A model generated the notes under the pieces. It searched no databases. It was given only the letters and a program-made list of their open reading frames with translations, and was not told the DNA's origin. Made by a program: the position numbers and the translations under genes. From positions 39,407,835-39,471,834 of the forward strand of contig NC_088102.1 of NCBI RefSeq assembly GCF_036370855.1: a DNA stretch of 64,000 bases. The letters run 5' to 3'. Origin of the DNA: Dromaius novaehollandiae (Eukaryota; Chordata; Aves; Casuariiformes; Dromaiidae). The number at the start of each line of letters is the position of its first letter. The first letter of the stretch is position 1. This document shows, piece by piece, positions 44,711-56,838 of the stretch.

Positions 44711-47700
44711 GCTCGGGGGAATGATGCAAGGGGAAAGACAGAACATGATGAGGACTACCAAGAATATCAGTGCCTCTGCTGAACTCTATTATGCTCTTTT
44801 TCCCTTGCTAGAAACTCTTTCTGTCCCCATCTCATGGCTCGGGCAGCATGGCCGGGGTGCTCAGCAGCCCCATGGGCAGCTGGCTCTGCACAGGTACCTG
44901 CCGGGATTCCCAGCTTTGTGCTTCCTAGAGTGCTGCAGCCGACAGGCTTGGGCCCCAAGCAATAACATAATGCAAGTTATTCTAACCAAAAACACACCTA
45001 TGGATCTGAAGGTCAAGCTGAATTCCTGCTGGCTTGTTGATCCTAGGGTATTACCTCTTGTATTGCTCAGTTGAATGGCTGGCACAAGAGTAAAACTTTG
45101 TAATGGCTGTGCTTGTAAAGGAGACTATGACATTTTTCACAGAAGTGAATTAGCCTCACTTCCTCAGACAAATTCCAAACTGGATATTGACTTTCTGCTG
45201 TTTCAAGGAAAGGGTGTTCATTGCATTTGCTGCAATATTGCTATTATGTGACTTCTGACTTCCATGTGGTGGTGACTGTGCCCATGCCCATGACTTCTTG
45301 TGCTTTTAAAGCCCACCTGTCTTTTTGGGGTAGAGCAGTCCCACCTTGTCATCATTCCATGCAGTCATTATTTTGAGAAGCATTCACTCATCTTCCCAGT
45401 TTTGGTCTTTATTGAAGGAGAGTAATGTGCTAGAAATCTCACTAGCTAAAGACATGCTAGTTTTTTCCACTGGGTGGGAGAGGACTGCAGGAGCCAAGGA
45501 GAAGATCAGCTCCCCAGGCACCTGACCAAACCTGGGGACTGCTGCAGCCGAAGTGGGACTATGGCTTGGCATGCTCTTTGTATCCTTGGGCATGAGCTGG
45601 ACCTTAACTGATATACGGAAAAGACTGGTTCCTTGGAAAGGCTGTAAAACTCAGTCAGTTAGGGGACCCAACAGGTGCTCTTCATTTGTACTTACAATCA
45701 GATCCCTGGATCTTCGCTAACACTACATTTAAGCTTCTGTGTTCTCTACCTGTGCTTCTGCCATAACTACTCTCTGTGGGAAACTTTCCTTGAGGCAGCT
45801 TTATTGTAAAGGTGCTGAAACCCTCAGGCAATCCAGTTCAGAGCTGCCCTGGAACAGCAGGACTGTCCTGGCTTGCAGCTCCTAGACCTGGGTCCTGGCT
45901 GAGACGTGGTGCCACTCCACCAGCAACAGCCCTGCTGATGTTTGCCAGCTGAGCATTGAGCTAAAATGCCAATTTATCATAACTTACTTCATTTTTGTAT
46001 GAGGTCTGCTGTACAGCTGTTTGCTGCCATAGCACTAAGAAAAGCTTGAGTTGCTTTAGTTTTAAAGTGGAGAAGATCAGGGCTCAGGGACGGTAAGTAT
46101 CTTGCTGGCAGTGCAAAGCAAACAAATGGACAGCTGAGGGAGACAAGAATGTCGCTCCCCAATCAGTTGTGTTAAACATAAGAACACAGTTCTAGCCTGA
46201 GTTTTTACAGAACCCTTATTTCAAACAGATTTAAAAGACCTCTCTAAACTGATTTTGCATATGAAATACATTCCCCTTGACATGGGAAGAGCAGAAACAA
46301 ACCTACCCTTCCCCCAAACCAAGGCAACAATATTGAACAATCTCCTTAATAGCAGAAACAAAACGGATGGCCAAAAAGGATGTTGCTTACAATTAAATAA
46401 GAAGGGGAACTGGACAAGTAGTTCTAATTGTTGAGAATTCTTCATGGTGATACCCTTGGCCAGTTGTGTTAAAGCTCTCCAGCTTTCTGTGCTCTCTCAT
46501 AAGCACTTCTGCAGTGGATACAAGTTATCATTTCTCATGAACTTGATGAGACAGAGTCCAGCTTTGCAGATGCTTCTATCCTTCAAGAAAGCATTCAACA
46601 AAATATTTGGCTTTCAGCCCCCTGCCCAGTGTCTCTGCAACACTGGCTTTTTCCACAGTGCTCTGAGAGACAGAATTTGAGTAACTTATTTTCCTTGTGG
46701 TAAGACAGGAGGAAAAGCTGCTTTCAGAAGAGATTACAGCAGAGGGCTGGGCAACAGGAACTCTAGAGTGACAAGGAGCAGTCTGGCCCGGGAAAGTAGA
46801 CCTGAAACTCTGAATCCTGAGGGCTACTGGGCTTCCCTATTGAAGACCTAAGCTAAGATGAATTCTGGACCTGCCAGTGGAAGGAGCCCTAGGAGTAAGG
46901 AGGAGAGGCTGTGAGGGGAAATTCACCGCTCAGCATTCAGGCAAATGAGAGATGTCTCACAGCTTAGTCTCCAGGGGGTCATTCATCACTGTAGCTTAGC
47001 TGATGTGCTAGCAAGTTGTGGTGATCTGGCTGCAGCACAGAAATGTAGTGGTATGGCAGAAACCAATGCAGAGGAATTATGAAATACTGAGTCTCTGCTG
47101 GTTTATAGGTGATCTGAGGGACTGAAATGCTGTGGAGCTCGAAGTGAAAATGTATTTCTTTTAAGTTGGAGATGCATTGACTAATTCCAGTAAAATAAGA
47201 TTGTACCAAAACTTCAACCAAAGCTCAGATTAAGTATATTTTGAGTAACTTCCTGTTACTGAAACATTTTTGAAGTCCGCATTTCTACCTTCTGGTGGGA
47301 GTGCTTGCAGAACTGCTAAGTATCACAATCGAGACAGGCTCATTAAATATTAATTCATTGCTATTACGTCTTATCTTAGATTTCTTTGACCTTTCTCTTC
47401 TGCGGCCTGTCTCACAACATTTAGTTCAGCCTGAAGTGCAGGAGGTGTGCATCACAGCAGTGTGACTCAAAATTTGCAGAAGTAAGGTGGTCATGCAGGT
47501 CTGTCACACAGCTTGGACTATAAAGTAACAGGCGAAGCTGAAAGAGTCCTTGTGATAATTCATGAACTGATCTGCCCCCTCAAGCCACTGGCTCTTATCA
47601 GTGCCTCATGTTTTTGGTAATTCTAAATTGTGTGGGTGCTTAGCTTTGAGTTTCCTGACTGACTTTATACATCTACCCTTGAGGTTTCTGTGGTATTCTG

Positions 47701-48660
47701 CTATTCTGGAGCGAATTTATGTTTGCTCCTTAGAATTTATCTAAAACCCTGGAGAAATGTGAAGAAAGCCTGCATATTAATGTGGTTGTCCGTATCTCAT
47801 ATTGTGACTCTCATCCACATCTGAACTAGAAGCTTGTGTTGACTTCTGCCACTTTGGCCCTGCTCACCTGCTAAGAGGAGGAAGGGATTTCCTTTCGAAA
47901 GCAAGGCCTGGGAGGATGCTCATGTCTGGGGTGGCTGGTTCAAAGGCATTCCTTATTCTCAGGATATGAGAATACTAGAATAAATACTGGAATACTGATG
48001 TCATTAGTGCACAACAGCAATTCCATTGCCTAATTATGACTGAAAATTCCATAGTTACTGCTTTTTTGGACATTTTACTAGCATTTTCATGCTATTTACA
48101 TAGAAGGAGGAGAAGGAAAGAGAGAGCGAGCATAAAGAACAAACAAACATAGCTCTAGTACCAAAGTAACTTCCATACTTAGACAAAGTGCAGCACTGCT
48201 GTGAATCTACTGCACCTCCAGCACCTGATCATCCTGGGGTTGCAAGAGATATCAGGCAGCAGAAAAAATATTTTGGAGAGCTCAAGTTCAGAAAATTTTG
48301 TTGTGATGTGCTTAATTTGCAAGCTCTCTACTTAGAATGACTCCAGCCATGGTATTTGCCAATTGGTACCTGCATTAAGGCAGAGGAGAGGCCATACTAA
48401 TTTCTCACTGCAAATTCTTTTCCTGGAAGACACTTCTTGGGTGTAGACCATGAGTCTGGATATAGACAAGGCACTTTATTTAGTCCCAAGAGCTTATCTG
48501 TATTAACTAAACAAACAAACAAAGCCTAAATGCCATCTGTTATGAAGCAGTGGGCAATTTCCAGTGCTGTCAGGCCTGGAACAGGCACACTTTGGTCCTG
48601 CCAGCATGCTCCATCCTTCTGTCCAGGTGTTTGCTTGCTGGCCAGGGAGAGCAAAGACAC

Positions 48661-48693
48661 GTGCGCACGCACACGCGCGTGTGCACACACACA

Positions 48694-48720
<27 letters not shown>
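48661..48720. repeat. Compound (GC/AC)n-(CT)13 microsatellite
   Basis: Alternating purine-pyrimidine DNA (48661-48694, mixing GCGC, CACA and GTGT steps) runs directly into about thirteen CT units (48694-48720). Long alternating GC/AC DNA is a classical Z-DNA former, and the CT part is a potential triplex former. Confidence 0.93.
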
Positions 48721-48725
<5 letters not shown>

Positions 48726-51139
48726 GTTCAGGGTGGAAGCAAGTTTGACCCTTATGGTACAGTCAGAACAGCGGTTTGGTTTATTGTCTAGCTTTAGCTG
48801 CAGTGATCAAGTGCAGGGCTACTTGACAAGTGCCTCCAGACAGCGCCAGTCACATGAATTGCATAGTTTATTACCCCTTTCATGTTTCTCGACCCTCCTT
48901 TTCACCAGCCTCGCACCTCCCGTTCTCTGCCCCAGTCTCAACCCAAATAATGAATCTGCCCTAACTACTTTTTCCATGTTAGTCCCAGTTCTGCTGCATC
49001 CGTACCCAAATTTGGTAGTCTGATACTGTAACTTAGGTGCTCTCAGCCTTATATGCCCTTGCTGATACGGTAACCCAGGCACGACTGGCCTGGCAAGCTC
49101 CTACTCCCCAGAAGGTCCCCGCTGCTCCCCTCCATTTACCTGTGCAGTTGGCTGTTTCTCACATACGTCTCCCTTATCCACTTGTGAAATCCAGCCAGCC
49201 TTCATGGTGCTATCAGTAACTTTTGCCAGCTTCTCATGTTGTTCTCTGTCACGGCCAGCAGTTTCTCATGTCCAGTAGTTTTACACACCTTCCTCAGGTA
49301 GCCTAATCTCAGGCCAGGGCCTAGCTGACAGCCTAGTGATTTGTCTGCAGTCCTAACACTGTCCCTGTCCCCCAGGCTGCTACAATTCTATTTGCTTGTA
49401 AATGATCTATATGAAGACTATTAATACATTTATTTGACAGCGCAGATCTAAGTGTTCACTGAAAAGTATCTCAGGGCCTGCCTTTCTGAGGATATATGGT
49501 AAGAAAGTCAAGGCAGAGGTCACCTCTGAGCGGTTCATGTTCAGCTTTCCAGCTAATGCCAAAACCTATAGCTGTTTAATAACAAAGCAGACTCAAAGAA
49601 GGTGGTCGTGAAATGTTTGTGGATGTCCTTGCAAGTTCCTTGGCAGGTCTACGGTATCACCTCTAGTACCCCGAGGGTGGTGAAAATATTCAGCTTGGTT
49701 GTTTCTTTCACACCTTCAAGAATGTGTGAGATGTCATTTTGGATCTGCTAAGCAATGCTGGATGTCTGCCCAAACCAAAACGCTGGACGTGGGAACAGTT
49801 GAAGCCCTTATGAGGGAGACTTGGGGTAGAGGAGGTGAAAGCAGCCAATGGCGAAAGGGCAAAGCACTCGTGAGATGTTCGCTGAGTCCCTGCCCTTTGC
49901 CTGGCACTCAAATTTTGCTTCTCTGATGAGTCTTGGTGGAACTGGTACCTCCTGCCCAGCCCAGGTCAGCAGGACTTCTGCTCCTGTCTGGGGAGCCGGT
50001 TGTGACGAAGCCACCTGCAGCCATGCCGTTTGCCCCTGTGAGGGCCATGTTGCTGCCTGGGGTTGCAGTGTCACCAGGGGCACGTCTCTGCCCCAGGCCA
50101 CTGCTACAGTCTGGCAGTAGTGGCAGCTTGGCTTTCCCGCTTCCTGCAATCCACCTGCTGACTTCCAGCTCCTGCTGGCAAGAGCAGCCCTTTGCCTGAC
50201 ATAGCTGAGGGCTTTGTATTTGTGTCCTGGAGGCTGGCACATCATGGTCCTATCAGTTGGGAAAACGGATCCCTTACAGTAGGAGATTGGCTGTCACGGA
50301 GCATGGGCATTAGCACTGCAAAAGATTGTACTAAATTAAATAACTTGTGGTGAAGCCACAGACGCGACAAATAATAGGTAACCCACATGTGAGGTGAAGG
50401 GGTCTAGTTCAAGCCATGATTTTCTGCCATGAGAACTAAGTGAGACTATCTGCTAGATGTGAATGACAGTTGGATTTTTATCCTGCCATAGGTTCCTACT
50501 GGATTACAACAGCACCATTAGTTAAAGTTTGTTGAAGATAAAACCAGCTGCTATAGGCCTACAGAATATGAGCTCTTTGGGCATAAACCATCTGTTCATC
50601 CTCTGTTTGCACAACAAGATCTTGACCTATGATTATTTCTCCTCTGTGTCAGGATATTTTGTATCCTAAATAGGAATAATATAATTTGCGTCACTTACAT
50701 ATAAAAAAAGCCAGAGACATAGGATTTTTTTAGAGACGGATATCATTTTTAGAGAGAGAGACACATACACTCAAATATCGGAAAACACCTACTAACAGAA
50801 ATGGACAGTAACCTCTGTTTAGCCACACCAGAGCCCTATTCTCTCCATCTTTGGGGCACCTTTGCCTCCTTTCACATATACGTGAGGTGAAGTATTTGGC
50901 TAATACCCAACTGAGATTGCACACCCAGGATTCTACCAAGCCTCTCCACTCAGTTTTGCACATAGATTTATCTGCTTTGCAAACAAAGGTGCTGAGGGGG
51001 TATATAGCATTGGCTGGGACTAACGTTTTTTTTTTTCAAAAATGTGGGTGGTTAACTGTGGGTGGCCACACTCTGAAATGGCTGTAGAAAATCTGGCTGA
51101 AAATGTTTTGTGAAAAAGATGCAAGGATCAGTCCCCTGG

Positions 51140-51164
51140 AAAAAAAAATATATATATATAAAAT

Positions 51165-51200
<36 letters not shown>
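51140..51200. repeat. Compound A9-(TA)6-(CA)n-(AG)n microsatellite
   Basis: Four simple repeats succeed one another within 61 bases: A run, TA units, CA units from about 51165, then AG units to 51200. Confidence 0.95.
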
Positions 51201-52784
51201 TTCTTTTCTGCTCTGCCAACTAGCTTAGCTCTCTGAAGAATCAACTTTTTCTTTCATCTATGGCGTGTGACACAATGTGTCTCCATCTTTATGCTATGTT
51301 CAGGAATACTGAACATAACTACTAAATACTACTACTGCAGACACTTGGAGATGACACTTTACAAAGAGCCAGCTGACTTCTCCAGGTATTCAGGGACCAG
51401 ACCAATAGCAACCAGTGCTAGCACCTGACTCAACTAATACTGCCAGACCTGAGATAGGCCCACGTACCTCCCTACCACTGACGCCCTAGCTGTATTTTGG
51501 AGGCCAGATAAAAGTGACTCCTGGGCTGATTCAGCCATCAGGTTAGTAAAAAGAGAATGTGTTGTACATGTAAATGGGAATGGCTGTGTCTTGCCACTCA
51601 AGGTGGAGGGCAGTGAGAAACTGGGGAGCCGGTGTATGAACAAACTCTTTCTGTAGCTCAAAGGCATAGAGAGGTCTGTGGCTCTAATACAATGCCTGAC
51701 TGAAAGCTTGTTGTGGCCCATGGACAGAATTCAGAAAGCTTTGCTCCAGGCCCAGAGTAAACAGGCTTGCTTAAGTGTCTCATGTTTTGGGGAGGACCTG
51801 CCTGACCCAGAGGCAGTGGAGGCACTTCATGGGAGTGGGGCAGGTTCTGTGCAGTCACTCCATTCCTGAACCCACAGGGTTGGTCTCATTATCACCTACT
51901 CTTTTTCCAGCAAGCAGCTAGGTGGAAGGGAGGCTTCTCTGATGCTGGAGCAGCATGAGAGTGTATTGATCCTGCAACCCAGGAGCATTTCTGCACACCT
52001 ACCCCTACTTCATGGATCATGTGGGCTAGGAAGAGGCTGTGTAGCAGACATGTTTCATGAGACCTGCAGACCCTGAGGAGACTGAGATGTGCCCCCAGGA
52101 GGCCTTTGTAAGTGGAGCTGCAGGTGCTGCGAGGATTCTCGTCTTCTCCGCAGGAGTGGGGGCAGCCTTTGGCATAGCTGCCATATGCATGGGGCTCTCA
52201 CATCCACCTTCAGTGCAGTTAAGGCACATCTGTGTATTTGGGAGGCGTTTCCACACATACATGGGAGGGATTCTTATACACAAACATATATCTTATGCGG
52301 TTGTGTTCCTTTGAAGTGATCCAGTAATCCCACTGAAGTGAATGGGACGTGGATAAGGCCTACAAGACTACTCACAGGAGTAGCAATTTCCATGAGCGGG
52401 TCCCTGCTTTTAAAGCAGACTGCTGTCCTCAGAAGACTGTAGGCTTTTTACCAGTTCCTTTTATATTTTTCAATATGAAAACACTGCATATGCTTTGCCA
52501 CTCCAAAGCCTTCCCTTGTAATGTGAGGAGCACATTTCTGTCAATGCTTTGAACAGCCTCAGTACCCGAGGAAGCAAACAGCAGGCAGGTGGAACTGGTG
52601 GTGCTCAGCCCTCTGGTGGGAAGTCTTCTGGATCAGCCCCACAAGCTGTGGTCTCTCTTCCTGCTCTGCTCTAGCCTCAGTGTGTATTACACTTGCCCCA
52701 GCTTTGCAGAGATAATTTGCACTCTCCTAGTTCATTAGCTGCTACCCCCTCCTGTCTGTGGGCAAAAAAAAGCCCTTACTGTTC

Positions 52785-52925
52785 AAAAGAACACATGCAG
52801 CAATCATTAATGCTGACCGTAATTGTGCCAATTCAAACCACTCAATAGCTCTAATTAAAACCTCTCTTGTGCAGGGCACTGAACAGTAACAAAACTGTCA
52901 CCCCGAACAATCAAATCATGGAGTT
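52785..52925. promoter_or_regulatory. Candidate conserved non-coding element
   Basis: A compact block with AATCATTAATGC, CGTAATTGTGCCAATTC, CTCAATAGCTCTAATTAAAA (TAATTA at 52852-52857) and AACAATCAAATCATGG. The motif density suits a developmental enhancer. Conservation is untested. Confidence 0.35.
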
Positions 52926-53204
52926 AAGAAATTTTTTTTCCTGTTGTGTTCAAATGTTGTTGCTGCTGTCAGAAGGGTCATCTGCAGGGATTAAGTATGG
53001 GGCTTTTGTAGGCTGCAAAGGCCAGAATATCTAAAAACAACCAATATCTTTTGGTCACAGTTTGAAATCAGTAGACCCCAACTCTTTCCAGGCCTCCTTT
53101 CATCCCCTTTACCCACCCCCATCCAGCAAGCAACACCTGCAAAGTAGACAGGCTCCTGGCTATGAGACACATGGACACCACAAGTCAACTTAAACATCTG
53201 CAAA

Positions 53205-53220
53205 GGGGGGGGAGGGGGGG
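53205..53220. repeat. G8-A-G7 run
   Basis: Fifteen G interrupted by one A. It could form a G-quadruplex on the plus strand. Confidence 0.95.
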
Positions 53221-54879
53221 AAACAGGCGTTCCTATCCCTACAACCTTGTTTCTCAGGGTCCCTGACTACACTTTCCTGTGCACCATAAATAACTCTGCA
53301 ATTACATTAATTGGTTGCATATTTGTTGACACAGGGGTGGACAGGGGTAGGTTACGGTGGGAGGATTTTTGCTTTCAGTGCAATTTTATATTACTTTCTT
53401 CAGATGTCCCTTAATCCCCAGTCTCCCCTCCCCCTTTATTTTGGATTCACATGTCTTCCAGAATAACTATAAATGTGTGGGTGGAGGGGTAGAAAGAGCG
53501 TTAAAATTCATTTGATGGCACTTGTACACACACATCTGTTCTGTCGTGTTCCCCTAGCAAAGTCTATCATTCAAACGAAAAAGGTTGATATGTATCACAG
53601 CGGGATATTCCAAAAGGCTGGTTGCAGGCAATTGCATGCTGGATGGTTTCTCCCTGCACAGAGTTTCTGACAGGTCAGAAGAAGGAAGCAGGATGCATGT
53701 ATAGCTATATCTTTTGTACATTTAACTTTTTTTTAATGTAGCAAAATTAAAAGGGCAACAGCATTAACTGCTGAAATTCCAGGCTGGGTATCTTTTCCTC
53801 TGTTTGTTGTTGAACGTGTTCTGAAGCCCAAGTCTGGGATCAAACGTAAAAGCCTGGGCTGCAAGCACTTTTGCATCTGTGGTTCTGGTTTAGATCATTA
53901 CAGGCACAGATGCTAGCTACAGTGTATGGCTCTGGGTTCAAACCACTGTCTCCGAGTATTTGGTGCAGCGTACTTGAGCGAGTCTTTCCTTCCCGTCTCT
54001 CATTGGGTTTCTTACTTTTGCTAGCAGCAATCAAGGCTGCATTTAGAGAGTTTGTGGCATGCTATGTTTCATGTTTTCTCTTTTCATCTCTCCTGAACTG
54101 ATGTCCCAGCTGAGGACTAGGGAGTAGGATGATACCCGTAAAGCCCTGGCAGTTTGCCTCCTTAAACACTCTGAGCACTTTCTGTTAGAAACCACCTTCG
54201 TTGCTTCTTGTTCCGAACTGCTGGGTTGTGCTGTGTGCCATTACAATATTGCCTTGTCTCAGCAGTGAAGCAGTTGCATTTAGTGATGGGTAAAATAGCC
54301 CATATTTATAGTACAGCTTGACTCAACCTTTAAGTATTTAGCCTTGGTTGGCAACTAAGCACAAAATCTTTATGTATAAACATATAGACACACATTCTTT
54401 ATGTATAAAAGCAATGGAACAAAACTTAATGTTTTTAAAACACTTGGAGGTGAACAGTCTGGTTCAGTGCAAAATCATATTAAAGTTGGCCATCTGAGCT
54501 GATATGTTCAGGATAAGTTGATTTTCACTAGCCTTTCTCAGACCCTGTGAATTCTAGCCTCAAATTCAACAGAGGCCTCACTTTTTTTCTAAAAGTCAGG
54601 GTGTTGCACCATGGTGCGTGACAGTGCTGTCCTGTTTCTGTCTTTGTGTCATCTTGGAGCAGGACCACAGTACTTTCTAATTTTCAACAGTAATGTGCTC
54701 TTACAATGGGATGAAGAGGAATAGGTGACATGGCATCCAGACGCATGCTTTTCAGAGCATGGTACCCCTCAGCAGTAGCACTGGAGAGAAGAATAAGGAA
54801 TAAGAGTTCCTTCACTCTGACAGGTTTACTTTCTGTTAGGGGCCATGCGAGATGACTTTCCTGTTAATACCTGGCACTT

Positions 54880-55060
54880 GCATTGCACAGTATTCACGTG
54901 AGGATCTTAAAGTTCTTGACACATGATCAAGAGGGGGAAATAAGGCACACAGAGGTTATGTGACTGGCTCCAGGTCCTTTAGCAAACCAACAGCCAGGCT
55001 GAGAACAAATCCTGGGACTCTGGTACCACCTGTGGCCTCTGGAAAGCACCATCTCCTTTT
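54880..55060 (+). mobile_element. Relic of L3/CR1-L3 or MIR-type repeat
   Basis: The series GGGGAAATAAGGCACACAG, GTTATGTGACTGGCTC, CAGGTCCTTTAGC, AACAGCCAGGCTGAGAAC and AAATCCTGGGACTCTGG follows, word by word, the conserved 3' segment of ancient amniote L3/MIR-like repeats. Recognised from pattern memory; family and divergence not computed. Confidence 0.55.
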
Positions 55061-56819
55061 CTGAGCTACTTCTTGCCTGTGTTCACACGAGGAAGCTCTG
55101 TGTCTCTGTTGACCTGTGAGCTGAGAGTAGGGGGATTTCTGTAAAATATGCTCTGTTATAGATTCCCATCACTTTCTATAAGGATGGTCTCTCTCATGAT
55201 CTCTGTCTGCCATTCTGTCCTCATTCCTTGCTCTCATTTTTAGGCAGCAATGCTGGAGTCTATCCTCTCGACTGAGCTGCTGCACTTTAGTTTTCAACAG
55301 GCCCTTATTGCTCTTGCACCTTGTGTGTGGTCTTTGAATGTTATGTGGCTCGGCAGCTGGGAATAGTGAGTGGGTGGGCAATTTAAAACAGAAAAGACTC
55401 TGTATCAGCGCAGGGCTGAGGTTTGAACTCTGCTCAGCTTTGGATATGTGTAGCTGGTTCTCAGAGCTGTGATTTAAGTGCAGTTTTGTTGGTGTCAGTG
55501 TGAAGCCTAAATCAGTGCTAAGAAGCTTGTAGGAAAGAAAAAACAAACTTTGCTTGTCTGATAATGAGTGTTACTCTTGGCCTTGCTGAAAAACTGTAGC
55601 ACCAAGGCATCTTAGAATTTGCACCTGGCTGTTTTGTCACCGTTTCCCCTCCCCAACTCAGAAGACAAAAGGTGTCTCAGATGATGCCAAAGCTTCTCTG
55701 ATGGAATATGTTTCTGAGCTGCTTTCATGCCATTTAAGGCATGATTCTGATTCTGAGTTTAATGAGGATCAGCTCTGTTGATAGCCGAAGACAGGGGAGG
55801 GGTTGCCAACCTGTGGCACAAAATACTTCAATGCATTCATCAAAATATCACCATAATGGGCTGAGGTAAATGCACTCAAGTGACAAAAATTAATCACAAT
55901 GTCATGACTGATACTTGTTGAGCTCACAGAGCCAGATCCTCAGCTGCTCCCTTCTTCCTTTTGCTGTTGTTTTTGCTGGTGGAGGATCGGATAGAGTGGA
56001 TGTCATGCAAGAGCCCCTGCCTTCAGTATGCCCTGACATGTTTCCCCCAGCGCACGCACACACACACACTTCTTTTGCGCTTTCACTGGCTAGCCCACTC
56101 TGTGCTGGCAGAGAGTTCTCATGTACGGGAGGTTCACTACGTGCTCTCCTTGGCATTTGCAGCCCAGAGTACCCAGTCCTCAGATTTTCATCGTGGAGGC
56201 ATTTCTTTCCGCACCCATTTTCCATCTATCCCACCCAGGTAGAAAGGATGAGCAGAAAGGCTCCTTGCTTTGATAAGATTGATAAATGAGGTTGGAACAG
56301 AGCTCCTCTCTGCTGGAGTCCATATAGAGTCCAACCCAACTTCAATCTTGTGGCTGACTCAAAAAAAAATTGGCAAGTTCCTAAGTACTTTTAAAGATTT
56401 TAAAGGTTAAAGATATGGTTGACTGGCGTTCTTTTTAGAGCCTGGAGTGATATTTTATATACTTCACAAAATTCAAAAAAAGTGCACACCGAATATTAGA
56501 AATCTAGGGGTAGATAATTGGAAGATTAATTTAATTTTCCAGTGCCACAAAATTTTCCATCATTCACCATCACTGCACCAGGCCTTGTATTGATTCTCAA
56601 CATTATACCCTAGAATTTGCAAAATATAAGCAAGAGTAAAAAGGCAAAAAGGGAGAAAATCCTTGTTTTCAATAGGCTGGCAGATTTCAAATTAACACCA
56701 GTCAGGTCACTGTAGGGGTTCCATCCTTAAAAATAGATGTGGACTCCACCATGAAAAATCATACTGAAACTCAGATGGGATTTACTGTTTACTTCACCTT
56801 ACACTTCCCTGCATTCCTT

Positions 56820-56838
56820 AAAAAAAAAAAAAAAAAAA
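56820..56838. repeat. (A)19 tract
   Basis: Nineteen consecutive A between CCTT and TCAAAATAATAC. No retrogene body was recognised next to it. Confidence 0.9.

Larger units (their letters stand above)
44560..52780. other. Intergenic region with dense microsatellites
   Basis: No coding exon was recognised. Landmarks are the pyrimidine tract at 44679, the CA/CG/CT tract at 48661-48720, and the A/TA/CA/AG compound repeat at 51140-51200. The plus-strand frame at 48550-49023 is produced by the CT repeat (Leu-Ser runs) and is not a gene. The stretch about 46080-46160 weakly resembles the same ancient repeat family as 31044-31177. Confidence 0.55.

Noticed and set aside
44562-45074. 170-codon plus-strand frame with Phe/Ser-rich stretch
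   Set aside because: It is driven by the TTTTTC pyrimidine tract, with no family, start context or splice support.
48550-49023. 157-codon plus-strand frame with long Leu-Ser run
   Set aside because: The run is the translation of the CT microsatellite, and the rest has no recognisable domain.
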